Below, piece by piece: positions 1-7,240 of a stretch of 64,000 nt of DNA. Source of the DNA: Massiliimalia massiliensis (GTDB lineage Bacteria; Bacillota; Clostridia; Oscillospirales; Ruminococcaceae); the NCBI RefSeq assembly GCF_900155615.1, contig NZ_FUHT01000004.1, positions 558,001 to 622,000 of the forward strand, given 5' to 3'. Numbering within the stretch: the stretch's first letter is position 1; each line of letters begins with the position of its first letter. The notes under the pieces were generated by a model. It was not told the origin of the DNA. It made no database searches and worked only from the letters and a program-made list of their open reading frames with translations. The translations under genes were made by a program, and so were the position numbers.

Positions 1-207
1 TACTGCTTCACTGGTCTGGTGATGATAGCCGTATGCGGTGTCAAAATAGTTGACGCCATGATCGGCGGCATAACGGATCAGCTCGTATGCTTTTTCACGG
101 TCAACCTCCGCAGTTCCGTCTTCCTTCAGAATCCGGGGAAGGCGCATACACCCCATTCCAAAAGCGGATACCTGAAAATCCAATTTGCCGTAGGGACGAT
201 ATTGCAT
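1..207 (-). CDS. Aldo/keto reductase, N-terminal part (cut by window edge)
   Basis: The first 69 codons of an NAD(P)H-dependent aldo/keto reductase, reading leftwards off the window. The N-terminus begins MQYRPYGKLDFQVSAFG and continues with GMGCMRLPR and, near residues 53-58, VNYFDTAYGY. The last motif holds the catalytic Asp and Tyr of the family's (beta/alpha)8 barrel. The Met start has a GGAAGG site 7 nt upstream and a good promoter in front. C-terminal domains lie outside the window, so it is unknown whether the protein carries the 4Fe-4S extension common in clostridial members. The substrate cannot be predicted. The family call is secure from the N-terminal motifs; the role is not. Confidence 0.88.
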   Translation of the reverse strand, partial: MQYRPYGKLDFQVSAFGMGCMRLPRILKEDGTAEVDREKAYELIRYAADHGVNYFDTAYGYHHQTSEAV

Positions 208-242
208 AGACGATCCTTCCTTTCGTTCTATTCTTGTTTTTC

Positions 243-271
243 ATTATAGAATAAAAAAATTGAAAAAACAA
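243..271 (-). promoter_or_regulatory. Sigma-A promoter of the aldo/keto reductase
   Basis: Read on the minus strand: -35 TTGTTT at 271-266, a 17-nt T-rich spacer, and a perfect -10 TATAAT at 248-243. It lies about 36 bp upstream of the reductase start. Confidence 0.7.
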
Positions 272-330
272 GTGCGTCGGCCGGTTTTTCAGGCAACCTG
301 GATGGATTTGAAAAACAGGGACAAAATAAA

Positions 331-355
331 GGGGTTCCTGTTTGACAGGAACCCC
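331..355 (-). terminator. Rho-independent terminator of the spore protein gene
   Basis: A perfect 10-bp stem (GGGGTTCCTG / CAGGAACCCC) with a 5-nt loop, followed on the minus strand by TTTATTTT. It starts 35 bp past the spore protein stop. The plus side is also T-rich, so it may work in both directions. Confidence 0.85.
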
Positions 356-389
356 CTATTTTTCTTACTACAAAGATCAATCAGGTAAA

Positions 390-590
390 CTACTTGATGG
401 AGTTTTCGTAAGATTCGATCATTTTCTTAACCATCTGACCGCCGATAGAACCAGCCTGTTTAGAAGTTAAGTCACCGTTGTAACCCTGTTTCAGGTTAAC
501 GCCAACTTCGCTTGCTGCTTCCATTTTGAATTTATCCATTGCTTCTTTCGCCTGAGGTACTACGAGTTTATTACTGTTTCTGCTAGACAT
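390..590 (-). CDS. Alpha/beta-type small acid-soluble spore protein (SASP)
   Basis: A 66-residue protein that coats and protects DNA in the dormant spore core and is degraded by the GPR protease at germination. It has the two conserved family blocks: VPQAKEAMDKFKMEAASEVGV, which includes the GPR-site-like AASEVG around residues 26-31, and near the C-terminus LTSKQAGSIGGQMVKKMIE. The length is normal for the family. The ATG follows GGAGTG by 10 nt. It is monocistronic, with its own terminator, and diverges from pyrH. Expression is expected from the forespore sigma-G; I could not confidently place a sigma-G promoter. The gene shows that the organism has a sporulating ancestry. Confidence 0.95.
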   Translation of the reverse strand: MSSRNSNKLVVPQAKEAMDKFKMEAASEVGVNLKQGYNGDLTSKQAGSIGGQMVKKMIESYENSIK

Positions 591-745
591 AATTTTTTAC
601 ACTCCTTAATTAATTTAAAGTTTATTTCTTTTTCTCTTGCGTTTGTGTTATTATTATCTTCCTGTTGAGATGAAATATGATTGGAAATGTTTAGAACGCA
701 TTCCAGTTTTTTCTGAATCAGGCGGCCTACTTTCTGCGGAAATTA

Positions 746-774
746 TTTACTTATTTTTTGAAATATGCTATAAT
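746..774 (+). promoter_or_regulatory. Promoter of the pyrH-frr-uppS operon
   Basis: TTTACT at 746-751, 17-nt spacer, TATAAT at 769-774 with an extended -10 TG two bases upstream. It is about 70 bp before pyrH. Confidence 0.7.
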
Positions 775-845
775 AATTCTGATAATCTGCAAGATATCAT
801 TTTTATTTATTTTTTATTAGATCGAATCGTTCGGAGGAATGCAAT

Positions 846-1553
846 ATGGCATTGAAATATCACCGTATCCTGCTCAAATTAAGCGGAGAGGCTTTGGCCG
901 GAGAAAAGGGTTTTGGCCTTGACTATAGCGTGATTACAAAAATCTGTGAAAGCATCCGTGATTGCGCAAAGCTAGGCGCGCAGATTGCCATTGTAGTTGG
1001 CGGCGGGAATTTTTGGAGAGGCCGTTCCAGCGGCGCTATGGACCGCACCAGAGCAGACCATATCGGGATGCTGGGCACAACGATGAATGCGCTGGCGGTA
1101 GCGGATGTTTTGGAAGAGCTTGGAATGGACGTCCGGGTTCAGACTGCAATTGCTATGCAGGAGGTAGCGGAGCCCTATATCCGTAACCGCGCAGTCAGGC
1201 ATCTGGAAAAGGGAAGGATTGTGATTTTCGGCTGTGGAACGGGAAATCCGTTTTTCTCCACTGACACTGCTTCCTCTCTCCGCGCGGCAGAAATTGAAGC
1301 GGATGTCATTTTTAAGGCTACGATGGTAGACGGTATTTATGATAAGGATCCGCATAAATTTGACGATGCAGTCAAATTTGACGAACTGACCTTCTCCGAT
1401 GTTCTTGCAAAGGGACTTCAGGTAATGGATAGTACGGCGGCATCCATGTGCAAGGACAATGATATTTCGATCCTGGTATTTAACCTGAATGACCCAAATA
1501 ACATTGTCCGTGCGGCACAGGGCGACAAAGTTGGCACAATCGTGACAGCGTAA
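846..1553 (+). CDS. pyrH: UMP kinase (uridylate kinase)
   Basis: Cytosolic hexameric kinase that phosphorylates UMP to UDP with ATP, an essential step of pyrimidine nucleotide synthesis. The 235 residues match the bacterial PyrH family of amino-acid-kinase fold. Visible motifs are the phosphate-binding KLSGEAL (11-17), GGGNFWRG (52-59), and [12 protein letters not shown] in the nucleotide-binding half. The ATG follows a CGGAGGA ribosome site. It is the first gene of the operon, 30 bp ahead of frr; pyrH-frr adjacency is widely conserved in bacteria. No truncation or unusual residues seen. Confidence 0.97.
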   Translation: MALKYHRILLKLSGEALAGEKGFGLDYSVITKICESIRDCAKLGAQIAIVVGGGNFWRGRSSGAMDRTRADHIGMLGTTMNALAVADVLEELGMDVRVQTAIAMQEVAEPYIRNRAVRHLEKGRIVIFGCGTGNPFFSTDTASSLRAAEIEADVIFKATMVDGIYDKDPHKFDDAVKFDELTFSDVLAKGLQVMDSTAASMCKDNDISILVFNLNDPNNIVRAAQGDKVGTIVTA

Positions 1554-1583
1554 TATATTTACTTAATCTTAGGAGGTATCACC

Positions 1584-2138
1584 ATGAAAACAGTGATCAA
1601 CAAAGCAGAAGAAAAAATGAAAAAAAGCATTGCATCCTTAGAGCATGAATATACTGCAATCCGCGCGGGCAGAGCGAATCCCTCTGTCCTTGACAAAATC
1701 AATGTCGATTACTATGGCGTTCCGACCAAAATCAATCAGATGGCTGCGGTCTCCGTATCGGAGGCACGGATGCTGGTAATCCAGCCCTGGGATATGTCGA
1801 CACTGAAAACCATTGAAAAGGCAATCCAGACCTCTGACTTGGGAATCAACCCGACCAATGACGGAAAGGTGATCCGTATTGCATTCCCGCCTCTGACAGA
1901 AGAACGCAGAAAAGAACTGGTAAAAGATGTTCATAAGCTTGCTGAGGAATCTAAGGTCGCGATCCGTTCGATCCGCCGGGATGCAAATGAAAAACTCAAA
2001 GCAATGAAAAAGGATTCTGCGATTACCGAGGATGATTTGAAGGATGGAGAAAAGGAAGTCCAGAATCTAACGGATAAATACTGTAAAAAAGCAGATGATA
2101 CTGCAAAGGCAAAAGAAAAAGAAATCATGGAAATATAG
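1584..2138 (+). CDS. frr: Ribosome recycling factor
   Basis: Cytosolic factor that with EF-G splits the post-termination ribosome complex. At 184 residues it has the normal length. The N-terminal helix leads into AIRAGRANPS (25-34) and the C-terminal helical arm ends in an Ala/Lys/Glu-rich helix, as in the family. A perfect AGGAGGT lies 9 nt before the ATG. It is followed after 9 bp by uppS, so the two are likely translated from one message. Confidence 0.97.
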   Translation: MKTVINKAEEKMKKSIASLEHEYTAIRAGRANPSVLDKINVDYYGVPTKINQMAAVSVSEARMLVIQPWDMSTLKTIEKAIQTSDLGINPTNDGKVIRIAFPPLTEERRKELVKDVHKLAEESKVAIRSIRRDANEKLKAMKKDSAITEDDLKDGEKEVQNLTDKYCKKADDTAKAKEKEIMEI

Positions 2139-2147
2139 GAACACGGC

Positions 2148-2855
2148 ATGGATAAGAGTTGTTTGCCAAAGCATATCGGAATTATTATGGACGGAAACGG
2201 CCGCTGGGCAAAGCTGAGAGGCTTGCCCAGGCAGGCTGGGCATAAAATTGGTGCAAAAACCTTTCGCAAGGTGGTACACTACTGCAATCAAATAGGAATC
2301 CGTTATCTGACCGTATATGCCTTTTCTACGGAAAACTGGAAACGTCCTCAGGAAGAGGTTCGTGCGATTATAGAATTGCTGAGGGAGTATTTGGTGGACG
2401 CCCCAAACCATAAGGATGAAAATGTTCAGGTTCAGTTTATCGGGGATTTGTCAAGCTTTGACGATGATATCCTCAAGCTGATTGCGGACTGTGAAGCGGA
2501 AAGCAGCTCCTTTACCGGAATGCATCTGAATATTGCCATTAATTATGGCGGGCGGGACGAGCTGGTTCATGCGTTTCAGGAGATGAACCGCGATATCCAG
2601 AACGGGAAGCTATCCGCGGAATCGGTCACGGAGGATACGGTGCGGGATTATCTTTACACAAAGGGTCAGCCGGATGTGGATTTGATTATCCGTCCAAGCG
2701 GGGAATACCGGCTGTCCAATTTTCTGATCTGGCAGTCGGCCTATGCGGAATATGTGTTTATGGACCGGATTCTCTGGCCTGATTTTAACGAAAGCTATAT
2801 TGATAAAGCGCTGGAGGAATATGCCTCCCGAAACCGCCGGTTCGGTGGTGTATAG
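2148..2855 (+). CDS. uppS: Isoprenyl transferase (undecaprenyl diphosphate synthase)
   Basis: Adds isopentenyl diphosphate units in cis to farnesyl diphosphate, giving the C55 lipid carrier used for peptidoglycan and cell-surface glycan synthesis. The family signature is clear: MDGNGRWAK (14-22, catalytic Asp in MDGN), FSTENWKRP in the middle, and RPSGEYRLSNFLIWQ near residue 182 onwards (consensus RxSGExRxSNFLxWQ). Length 235 is normal. It sits between frr and cdsA, the common bacterial order, and supplies the carrier used by the sugar transferase elsewhere in the window. Confidence 0.96.
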   Translation: MDKSCLPKHIGIIMDGNGRWAKLRGLPRQAGHKIGAKTFRKVVHYCNQIGIRYLTVYAFSTENWKRPQEEVRAIIELLREYLVDAPNHKDENVQVQFIGDLSSFDDDILKLIADCEAESSSFTGMHLNIAINYGGRDELVHAFQEMNRDIQNGKLSAESVTEDTVRDYLYTKGQPDVDLIIRPSGEYRLSNFLIWQSAYAEYVFMDRILWPDFNESYIDKALEEYASRNRRFGGV

Positions 2856-2961
2856 ATAGAAAAAACAACGAAGAGTGTGAGTATTTTTTACACAGTGTTT
2901 TTGAGCGGTTCGCGCCGGAAACGGCGGTTCTTTAAGCCGGAAGAAGCTCAAATGCCGAAAG

Positions 2962-3004
2962 AAAGGGAATGCTTTTGCTGGACAAAAGCATGGTGATGAA
3001 GATG
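2962..3004 (+). promoter_or_regulatory. Structured start region of cdsA: ribosome site, hairpin, start codon
   Basis: AAAGGGA (2962-2968) is immediately followed by a perfect 9-bp stem, ATGCTTTTG (2969-2977) / CAAAAGCAT (2983-2991), with the 5-nt loop CTGGA. The family-typical start ATG at 3002 comes 10 nt after the stem. Folding of the stem would bring the ribosome site close to that ATG. The same layout occurs at dxr, hisZ and the DUF3842 gene. Confidence 0.6.
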
Positions 3005-3847
3005 AAGACCAGACTATTATCAGCGGTAATCGGGATTCCGATTCTAATCGCGGTACTCTTTTTCTATGATACGATTGTATTAAATATTGCGATTGCATTG
3101 ATCTGTATGATCGGCGTCTATGAATTTCTGCATTCCACCAAATATGTCGCTAATCCAGTGATCCTGGTGTGTTCTATGCTGTTTGCCGGGATGATTCCTT
3201 TCATGAATTTTGAACTCATGAAGGATCGGACTACCCTGGTGATGCTGGTTTATATCGTTATATTGATTGCTATTTTGTTTGCCCGGCATAATACGCTGAA
3301 ATTTGAAGAAATAGGCGTCGCTTTCACAGTTTCTGTGTTGGTTCCGTTTGCACTTTCTTCCTTTGTTTTTGTCCGGGATAAGTATGACGGCGGAATTTTT
3401 TATATCCTGTTGATTTTCCTGTGTGCGTGGATTTCGGATGCGGGAGCATACTTTATCGGCCGCGTATTTGGAAAACATAGGCTGGCTCCGACAATCAGCC
3501 CGAAAAAGACGATTGAGGGTGCTGTCGGCGGAGTTATATTCTGCGTTATTTTTAATGTTGCCTTTACTTATGTTTATACTGTTATAACAGAGGACTCCCT
3601 TCACCTGGAGGCCAATTTGATCGCTTTGATCGTTGTGTCTTTTGTGGGATCTATTATCGGAATCTTTGGAGATTTATTCGCTTCCATTGTTAAGCGCCAG
3701 ACGGGAATTAAAGATTTTGGCAATATTATTCCGGGACATGGCGGTATTATCGACCGGTTCGACAGTGTCTTGTTCATCGCGCCGTTTATCTATGTAATGT
3801 GCGATATCTGGCCGATTATGTCAACGGCAAGTGATCTTGTCAAATAG
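3002..3847 (+). CDS. cdsA: Phosphatidate cytidylyltransferase
   Basis: Integral membrane enzyme making CDP-diacylglycerol from phosphatidate and CTP, the branch point to all phospholipids. From the chosen start it has 281 residues with about eight hydrophobic segments. The CDP-DAG synthase signature near the C-terminus is complete: VKRQTGIKDFGNIIPGHGG followed by IIDRFDS. An upstream SPKKTIEGAVGG is also typical. An ATG at 2969 is in frame, but it touches the ribosome site and lies inside the hairpin. ATG 3002 gives the usual N-terminus MKTRLLSAVIG and is preferred; 2990 and 2996 are also possible. The gene follows uppS after about 110 bp and precedes dxr. Confidence 0.95.
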   Translation: MKTRLLSAVIGIPILIAVLFFYDTIVLNIAIALICMIGVYEFLHSTKYVANPVILVCSMLFAGMIPFMNFELMKDRTTLVMLVYIVILIAILFARHNTLKFEEIGVAFTVSVLVPFALSSFVFVRDKYDGGIFYILLIFLCAWISDAGAYFIGRVFGKHRLAPTISPKKTIEGAVGGVIFCVIFNVAFTYVYTVITEDSLHLEANLIALIVVSFVGSIIGIFGDLFASIVKRQTGIKDFGNIIPGHGGIIDRFDSVLFIAPFIYVMCDIWPIMSTASDLVK

Positions 3848-3850
3848 CAG

Positions 3851-3887
3851 AAAGGAGCAGGTTTTTAGCCTGAAGGTTTAGAGTATG
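3851..3887 (+). promoter_or_regulatory. Structured start region of dxr: ribosome site, hairpin, start codon
   Basis: AAAGGAG (3851-3857) directly abuts the stem-loop CAGGTTTTTAGCCTG (3858-3872; 4 Watson-Crick pairs plus one G-T and one A-T pair). The ATG at 3885 follows after 12 nt. A weaker AAGG at 3873-3876 could also serve as ribosome site. Confidence 0.5.
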
Positions 3888-5042
3888 AATCAGAAAACGC
3901 TTTGTATTTTAGGTTCGACAGGTTCGATCGGAACACAGGCGTTAGAGGTATGTCAAGCCCACAACTTTTCAGTTTGTGGGCTTGCGGCATATCATAACGT
4001 AAAATTATTGGCAGAACAGGCAAGAAAATTCCGCCCGAAAAAGCTTTGTATTTTCCTGGAGGAAAAATATGCGGAGCTGAAGACTCTGACTGCGGATTTG
4101 AAGGTGGAAATTGTCACTGGAATGGACGGGCTGATGGAGCTTGCCGTTATGGCGGAAGCTGATATCATCTTAAATTCTGTTGTCGGAATGATTGGGCTGC
4201 GCCCAACCCTGGCTGCAATCGAAGCCAAAAAGGAGATTGCGCTGGCGAATAAGGAAACCTTGGTAACCGGAGGAAAGCTGGTTATTGAAGCGGCAAAACG
4301 GAACGGGGTGCCGATTTATCCTGTGGACAGCGAGCATTCTGCCATTTTCCAATGCTTACAGGGGAATTCTCAAAATCGAATCAGCCGGATCCTGTTAACT
4401 GCTTCCGGCGGGCCTTTTTATGGGAAAACCTCCGCAGAGCTTAAGGATGTCCGGATTGAGGACGCGCTTGCTCATCCAAACTGGAGCATGGGCGCAAAGA
4501 TCACCATCGACAGTGCGACGTTAATGAATAAAGGACTGGAATTCATCGAAGCGATGTGGCTTTTCGATTTACAGCCCGACCAGATTGAGGTGGTTGTCCA
4601 TCGGGAGAGTGTGATCCATTCGGCTGTGGAATATGAGGATCATTCTGTGATTGCGCAGATGGGCGTGCCGGATATGAAAATTCCTATTCAGTACGCTTTA
4701 ACCTATCCAAAAAGAGTTTCCTGCAATGTAAAGCCGTTGTCCTTGACGGATTATGGAAGCCTCTCCTTTGCTAAACCGGACTATGACACTTTTGTTTGCT
4801 TAAAGGCGTGTATTGCGGCAGTCAAGGAAGGCGGGTTGAGCCCGGCGGCGGTCAATGGTGCGAATGAACAGGCGGTTGCACTGTTCCTGGACAGAAAAAT
4901 TAGCTTTTTGCAAATTGGGGAACTGGTGTCGGATGTGCTTGGGAAGTTTACGGGACGGAATAATTTTACAGTAGACGACATAATAAATACTGACCGGGAA
5001 GCGCGGGAAATGGTATTAAACAAGGCCGTGCAGATGGCTTAG
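3885..5042 (+). CDS. dxr: 1-deoxy-D-xylulose 5-phosphate reductoisomerase
   Basis: NADPH-dependent cytosolic enzyme that converts DXP to 2-C-methyl-D-erythritol 4-phosphate, the committed step of the MEP isoprenoid route. The 385 residues match the family. Key motifs are the Rossmann loop GSTGSIG (10-16), NKETLV (122-127), metal and substrate site PVDSEHSA (146-153), then ASGGPF and HPNWSMGAKITIDSATLMNK. It works with ispG downstream; the isoprenoids feed uppS upstream. The coding sequence contains a perfect 11-bp inverted repeat at codons 24-34 (see findings). The short segment there (QAHNFSVCGLAAY) is compatible with the family fold, so no defect is implied. Confidence 0.97.
   Translation: MNQKTLCILGSTGSIGTQALEVCQAHNFSVCGLAAYHNVKLLAEQARKFRPKKLCIFLEEKYAELKTLTADLKVEIVTGMDGLMELAVMAEADIILNSVVGMIGLRPTLAAIEAKKEIALANKETLVTGGKLVIEAAKRNGVPIYPVDSEHSAIFQCLQGNSQNRISRILLTASGGPFYGKTSAELKDVRIEDALAHPNWSMGAKITIDSATLMNKGLEFIEAMWLFDLQPDQIEVVVHRESVIHSAVEYEDHSVIAQMGVPDMKIPIQYALTYPKRVSCNVKPLSLTDYGSLSFAKPDYDTFVCLKACIAAVKEGGLSPAAVNGANEQAVALFLDRKISFLQIGELVSDVLGKFTGRNNFTVDDIINTDREAREMVLNKAVQMA
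3954..3984 (+). repeat. 11-bp perfect inverted repeat inside dxr
   Basis: CAAGCCCACAA (3954-3964) and TTGTGGGCTTG (3974-3984), spaced by 9 nt, about 70 nt into the dxr coding sequence. No T-run follows. It would form a strong mRNA hairpin. Confidence 0.7.
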
Positions 5043-5064
5043 TCCAGAGGAAAGGCTTGATTTT

Positions 5065-6144
5065 TTGAATTTAGCAGTTACAATTTTACTTACAATTTTG
5101 GTGTTTGGTATTATCATTATGATCCATGAGCTGGGACATTTTATTGTAGCGAAGCTTTGCGGGGTCAGGGTTTTGGAATTCTCAATGGGGATGGGGCCTG
5201 CGATTTATACCCATCAGAAAAAATCAGATGAGGTGGAACTGGATCCGGATACCGGTGAAATGATTCCGGTTAATCACAATACCAAATATTCTGTGCGGAT
5301 TCTTCCGATTGGCGGGTATGTCAGCATGGAAGGCGAGGACTCCACCTCTGCTGATGAGAGAGCTTTCTGTAATAAGCCGGTCTGGAAGCGGTTTTGTATT
5401 GTGGTGGCAGGTGCTGTAATGAACCTGCTGCTGGGCTTTTTGGTATTGCTGGGCGTGGTTCTTACGATGTCTCATGTCCCAACCAGGCAGGTGGCGTCCT
5501 TTAATGAAAATGCAGTTTCTGCACAATACGGCTTAGCGGTTGGCGACGAAATTTTAAAGGTCAATGGGCGGGCCGCGTTTACCTATGACGACGTGGTTAC
5601 GGAAATATTGGGCGATGATGACGGTATCATCGACTTTCAGGTGAAACGGAACGGCGAAAAGCTGGAACTGAAAGAGGTAGAATTCTATACCGAGGTGACA
5701 GGAGAGAAGCGGGAGCTTGATATTGACTTTAAGCTGCTTGCCGAGGAAAATTCTCTCGGAAAATCTTTAAGCTACAGCGCGGGAAAAGCACTTTCGCTCG
5801 GACGCTTGGTTTGGATTTCGCTGGGGGATTTGATTACCGGTAAGGTCGGGTTTGACCAGTTGTCCGGGCCGGTGGGAGTTGGCGAGGCAATTGGCCAGGC
5901 GGTTTCGATCAGCTGGACGAATCTTTTCATTTTGATCGCGTTTCTGACAATCAACGTGGGAATCTTCAATCTGCTGCCAATCCCCGCACTGGACGGCGGC
6001 AGACTGGTGTTTATCCTGATCGAGGCAATTTTCCGCAAACCGGTTCCGGCAAAGTATGAGGGAGTCATTCATGCAGTGGGCTTAATTCTGCTGTTTGGAT
6101 TAATGATTGTCATTACGCTAAAGGATATTATCAGATTGTTTTAG
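5065..6144 (+). CDS. rseP: RIP metalloprotease RseP (site-2 protease, M50)
   Basis: Membrane-embedded zinc protease that cuts anti-sigma factors or other membrane substrates within the bilayer. The zinc motif HELGH (21-25) lies in the first membrane helix. One PDZ domain spans roughly residues 120-215. The third ligand motif LDGG (309-312, PIPALDGGRL) precedes the last helices. Length 359 is normal. The start is TTG at 5065, 9 nt after AGAGGAAAGG; no ATG in frame fits better. It sits 22 bp after dxr and 24 bp before ispG, the common clostridial order. It is a candidate partner for the anti-sigma-like protein near the right end, but nothing in the sequence proves this. Confidence 0.95.
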   Translation: MNLAVTILLTILVFGIIIMIHELGHFIVAKLCGVRVLEFSMGMGPAIYTHQKKSDEVELDPDTGEMIPVNHNTKYSVRILPIGGYVSMEGEDSTSADERAFCNKPVWKRFCIVVAGAVMNLLLGFLVLLGVVLTMSHVPTRQVASFNENAVSAQYGLAVGDEILKVNGRAAFTYDDVVTEILGDDDGIIDFQVKRNGEKLELKEVEFYTEVTGEKRELDIDFKLLAEENSLGKSLSYSAGKALSLGRLVWISLGDLITGKVGFDQLSGPVGVGEAIGQAVSISWTNLFILIAFLTINVGIFNLLPIPALDGGRLVFILIEAIFRKPVPAKYEGVIHAVGLILLFGLMIVITLKDIIRLF

Positions 6145-6168
6145 GTTTAGACCAGGAAAGGGTTTCTG

Positions 6169-7215
6169 ATGATGAACAGGAATGTAAAACAGGTACAGTT
6201 AAACAATATTGTCCTTGGAGATGGGAATATAGCCATCCAGTCGATGCTGAATTGTCCGGCTGAGGATATCGAGGGGAACGTTCGCCAAGCAGTCCGTTTG
6301 GAAGAGGCTGGCTGTGAAATAGTCCGCGCGGCTGTTCCAAACAGGGAGGCTGTGGCGCTTGTCCCGGCTATCAAAGACAAAGTATCTATCCCTTTGGTTG
6401 CGGATATTCATTTTGACTATCGCCTGGCCCTGGAATGTGCAGAGGCAGGCGTCGATAAAATCCGAATAAATCCGGGCAATATCGGCAGTGACGAAAACGT
6501 CAAAAAGGTAGCGGATACCTGCCGGAATCGTCGGATTCCAATCCGGATCGGGGTGAATTCCGGCAGCGTAGAAAAGCATATCTTAGCAAAATATGGTGCG
6601 CCGACCCCAGAGGCTTTGGTGGAAAGCGCGCTTTACCATGTCCGCCTTTTGGAAAAATTCGATTTTGACGATATTGTCATTTCAATTAAATCCTCCCATG
6701 TGCCGACTATGGTAAAGGCATATGAGCTGCTAGCGGAGCAGTGCCCGTATCCGCTTCACCTTGGCGTGACCGAGGCCGGAACGGAACGGATGGGATTGAT
6801 TAAGTCGGCTGCAGGGATCGGAAGTCTTTTGCTTCATGGAATTGGGGATACGATCCGCGTTTCATTAACGGCTGATCCGGTGCGTGAAATCTATGCCGCC
6901 AAGGACATTTTGAAAGCGCTGGATCTGCGCCGGGATGGGATTGAAATTGTTTCCTGCCCGACCTGCGGCAGGACAAAAATTGACTTGATTGGATTGGCAA
7001 ACCAGATTGAGATGGCTTTGGAACACTGCAAAAAGCCGCTGAAGGTTGCAGTGATGGGATGCGTTGTCAACGGGCCCGGTGAAGCAAAGGAAGCGGATAT
7101 TGGAATTGCCGGCGGCGATGGATGCGCTGTCCTTTTTAAAAAAGGAGAAATTATCCGGAAGGTCAAAGAAGAAGAAGTCGTCCCAGAGCTGCTGCGGGAA
7201 ATTGAAGGAATGTAG
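6169..7215 (+). CDS. ispG: 4-hydroxy-3-methylbut-2-en-1-yl diphosphate synthase (flavodoxin/ferredoxin)
   Basis: The 4Fe-4S enzyme of the MEP route that reduces MEcPP to HMBPP. The 348 residues form the short bacterial form: a TIM-barrel N-terminal half ([29 protein letters not shown]) and a C-terminal cluster domain. The cluster ligands are in SCPTCGRT (near 262-265) and [10 protein letters not shown] (near 297). Two ATG codons stand in tandem at the start after AGGAAAGG. It completes the dxr-rseP-ispG run and is followed by polC after 25 bp. Confidence 0.97.
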   Translation: MMNRNVKQVQLNNIVLGDGNIAIQSMLNCPAEDIEGNVRQAVRLEEAGCEIVRAAVPNREAVALVPAIKDKVSIPLVADIHFDYRLALECAEAGVDKIRINPGNIGSDENVKKVADTCRNRRIPIRIGVNSGSVEKHILAKYGAPTPEALVESALYHVRLLEKFDFDDIVISIKSSHVPTMVKAYELLAEQCPYPLHLGVTEAGTERMGLIKSAAGIGSLLLHGIGDTIRVSLTADPVREIYAAKDILKALDLRRDGIEIVSCPTCGRTKIDLIGLANQIEMALEHCKKPLKVAVMGCVVNGPGEAKEADIGIAGGDGCAVLFKKGEIIRKVKEEEVVPELLREIEGM

Positions 7216-7240
7216 GGTAAAGATAAGTAGGTGTTTTTAT

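Noticed and set aside
637-855. Plus-strand frame before pyrH
   Set aside because: It contains the pyrH promoter, has no ribosome site and overlaps the pyrH start.
2969-3001. Earlier ATG for cdsA
   Set aside because: It touches the ribosome site, lies in a hairpin arm, and adds residues not typical of the family.
7064-7240. An upstream in-frame extension of PolC beginning inside ispG
   Set aside because: It overlaps the conserved C-terminal coding part of ispG, lacks a ribosome site, and PolC aligns to its normal length from TTG 7241.
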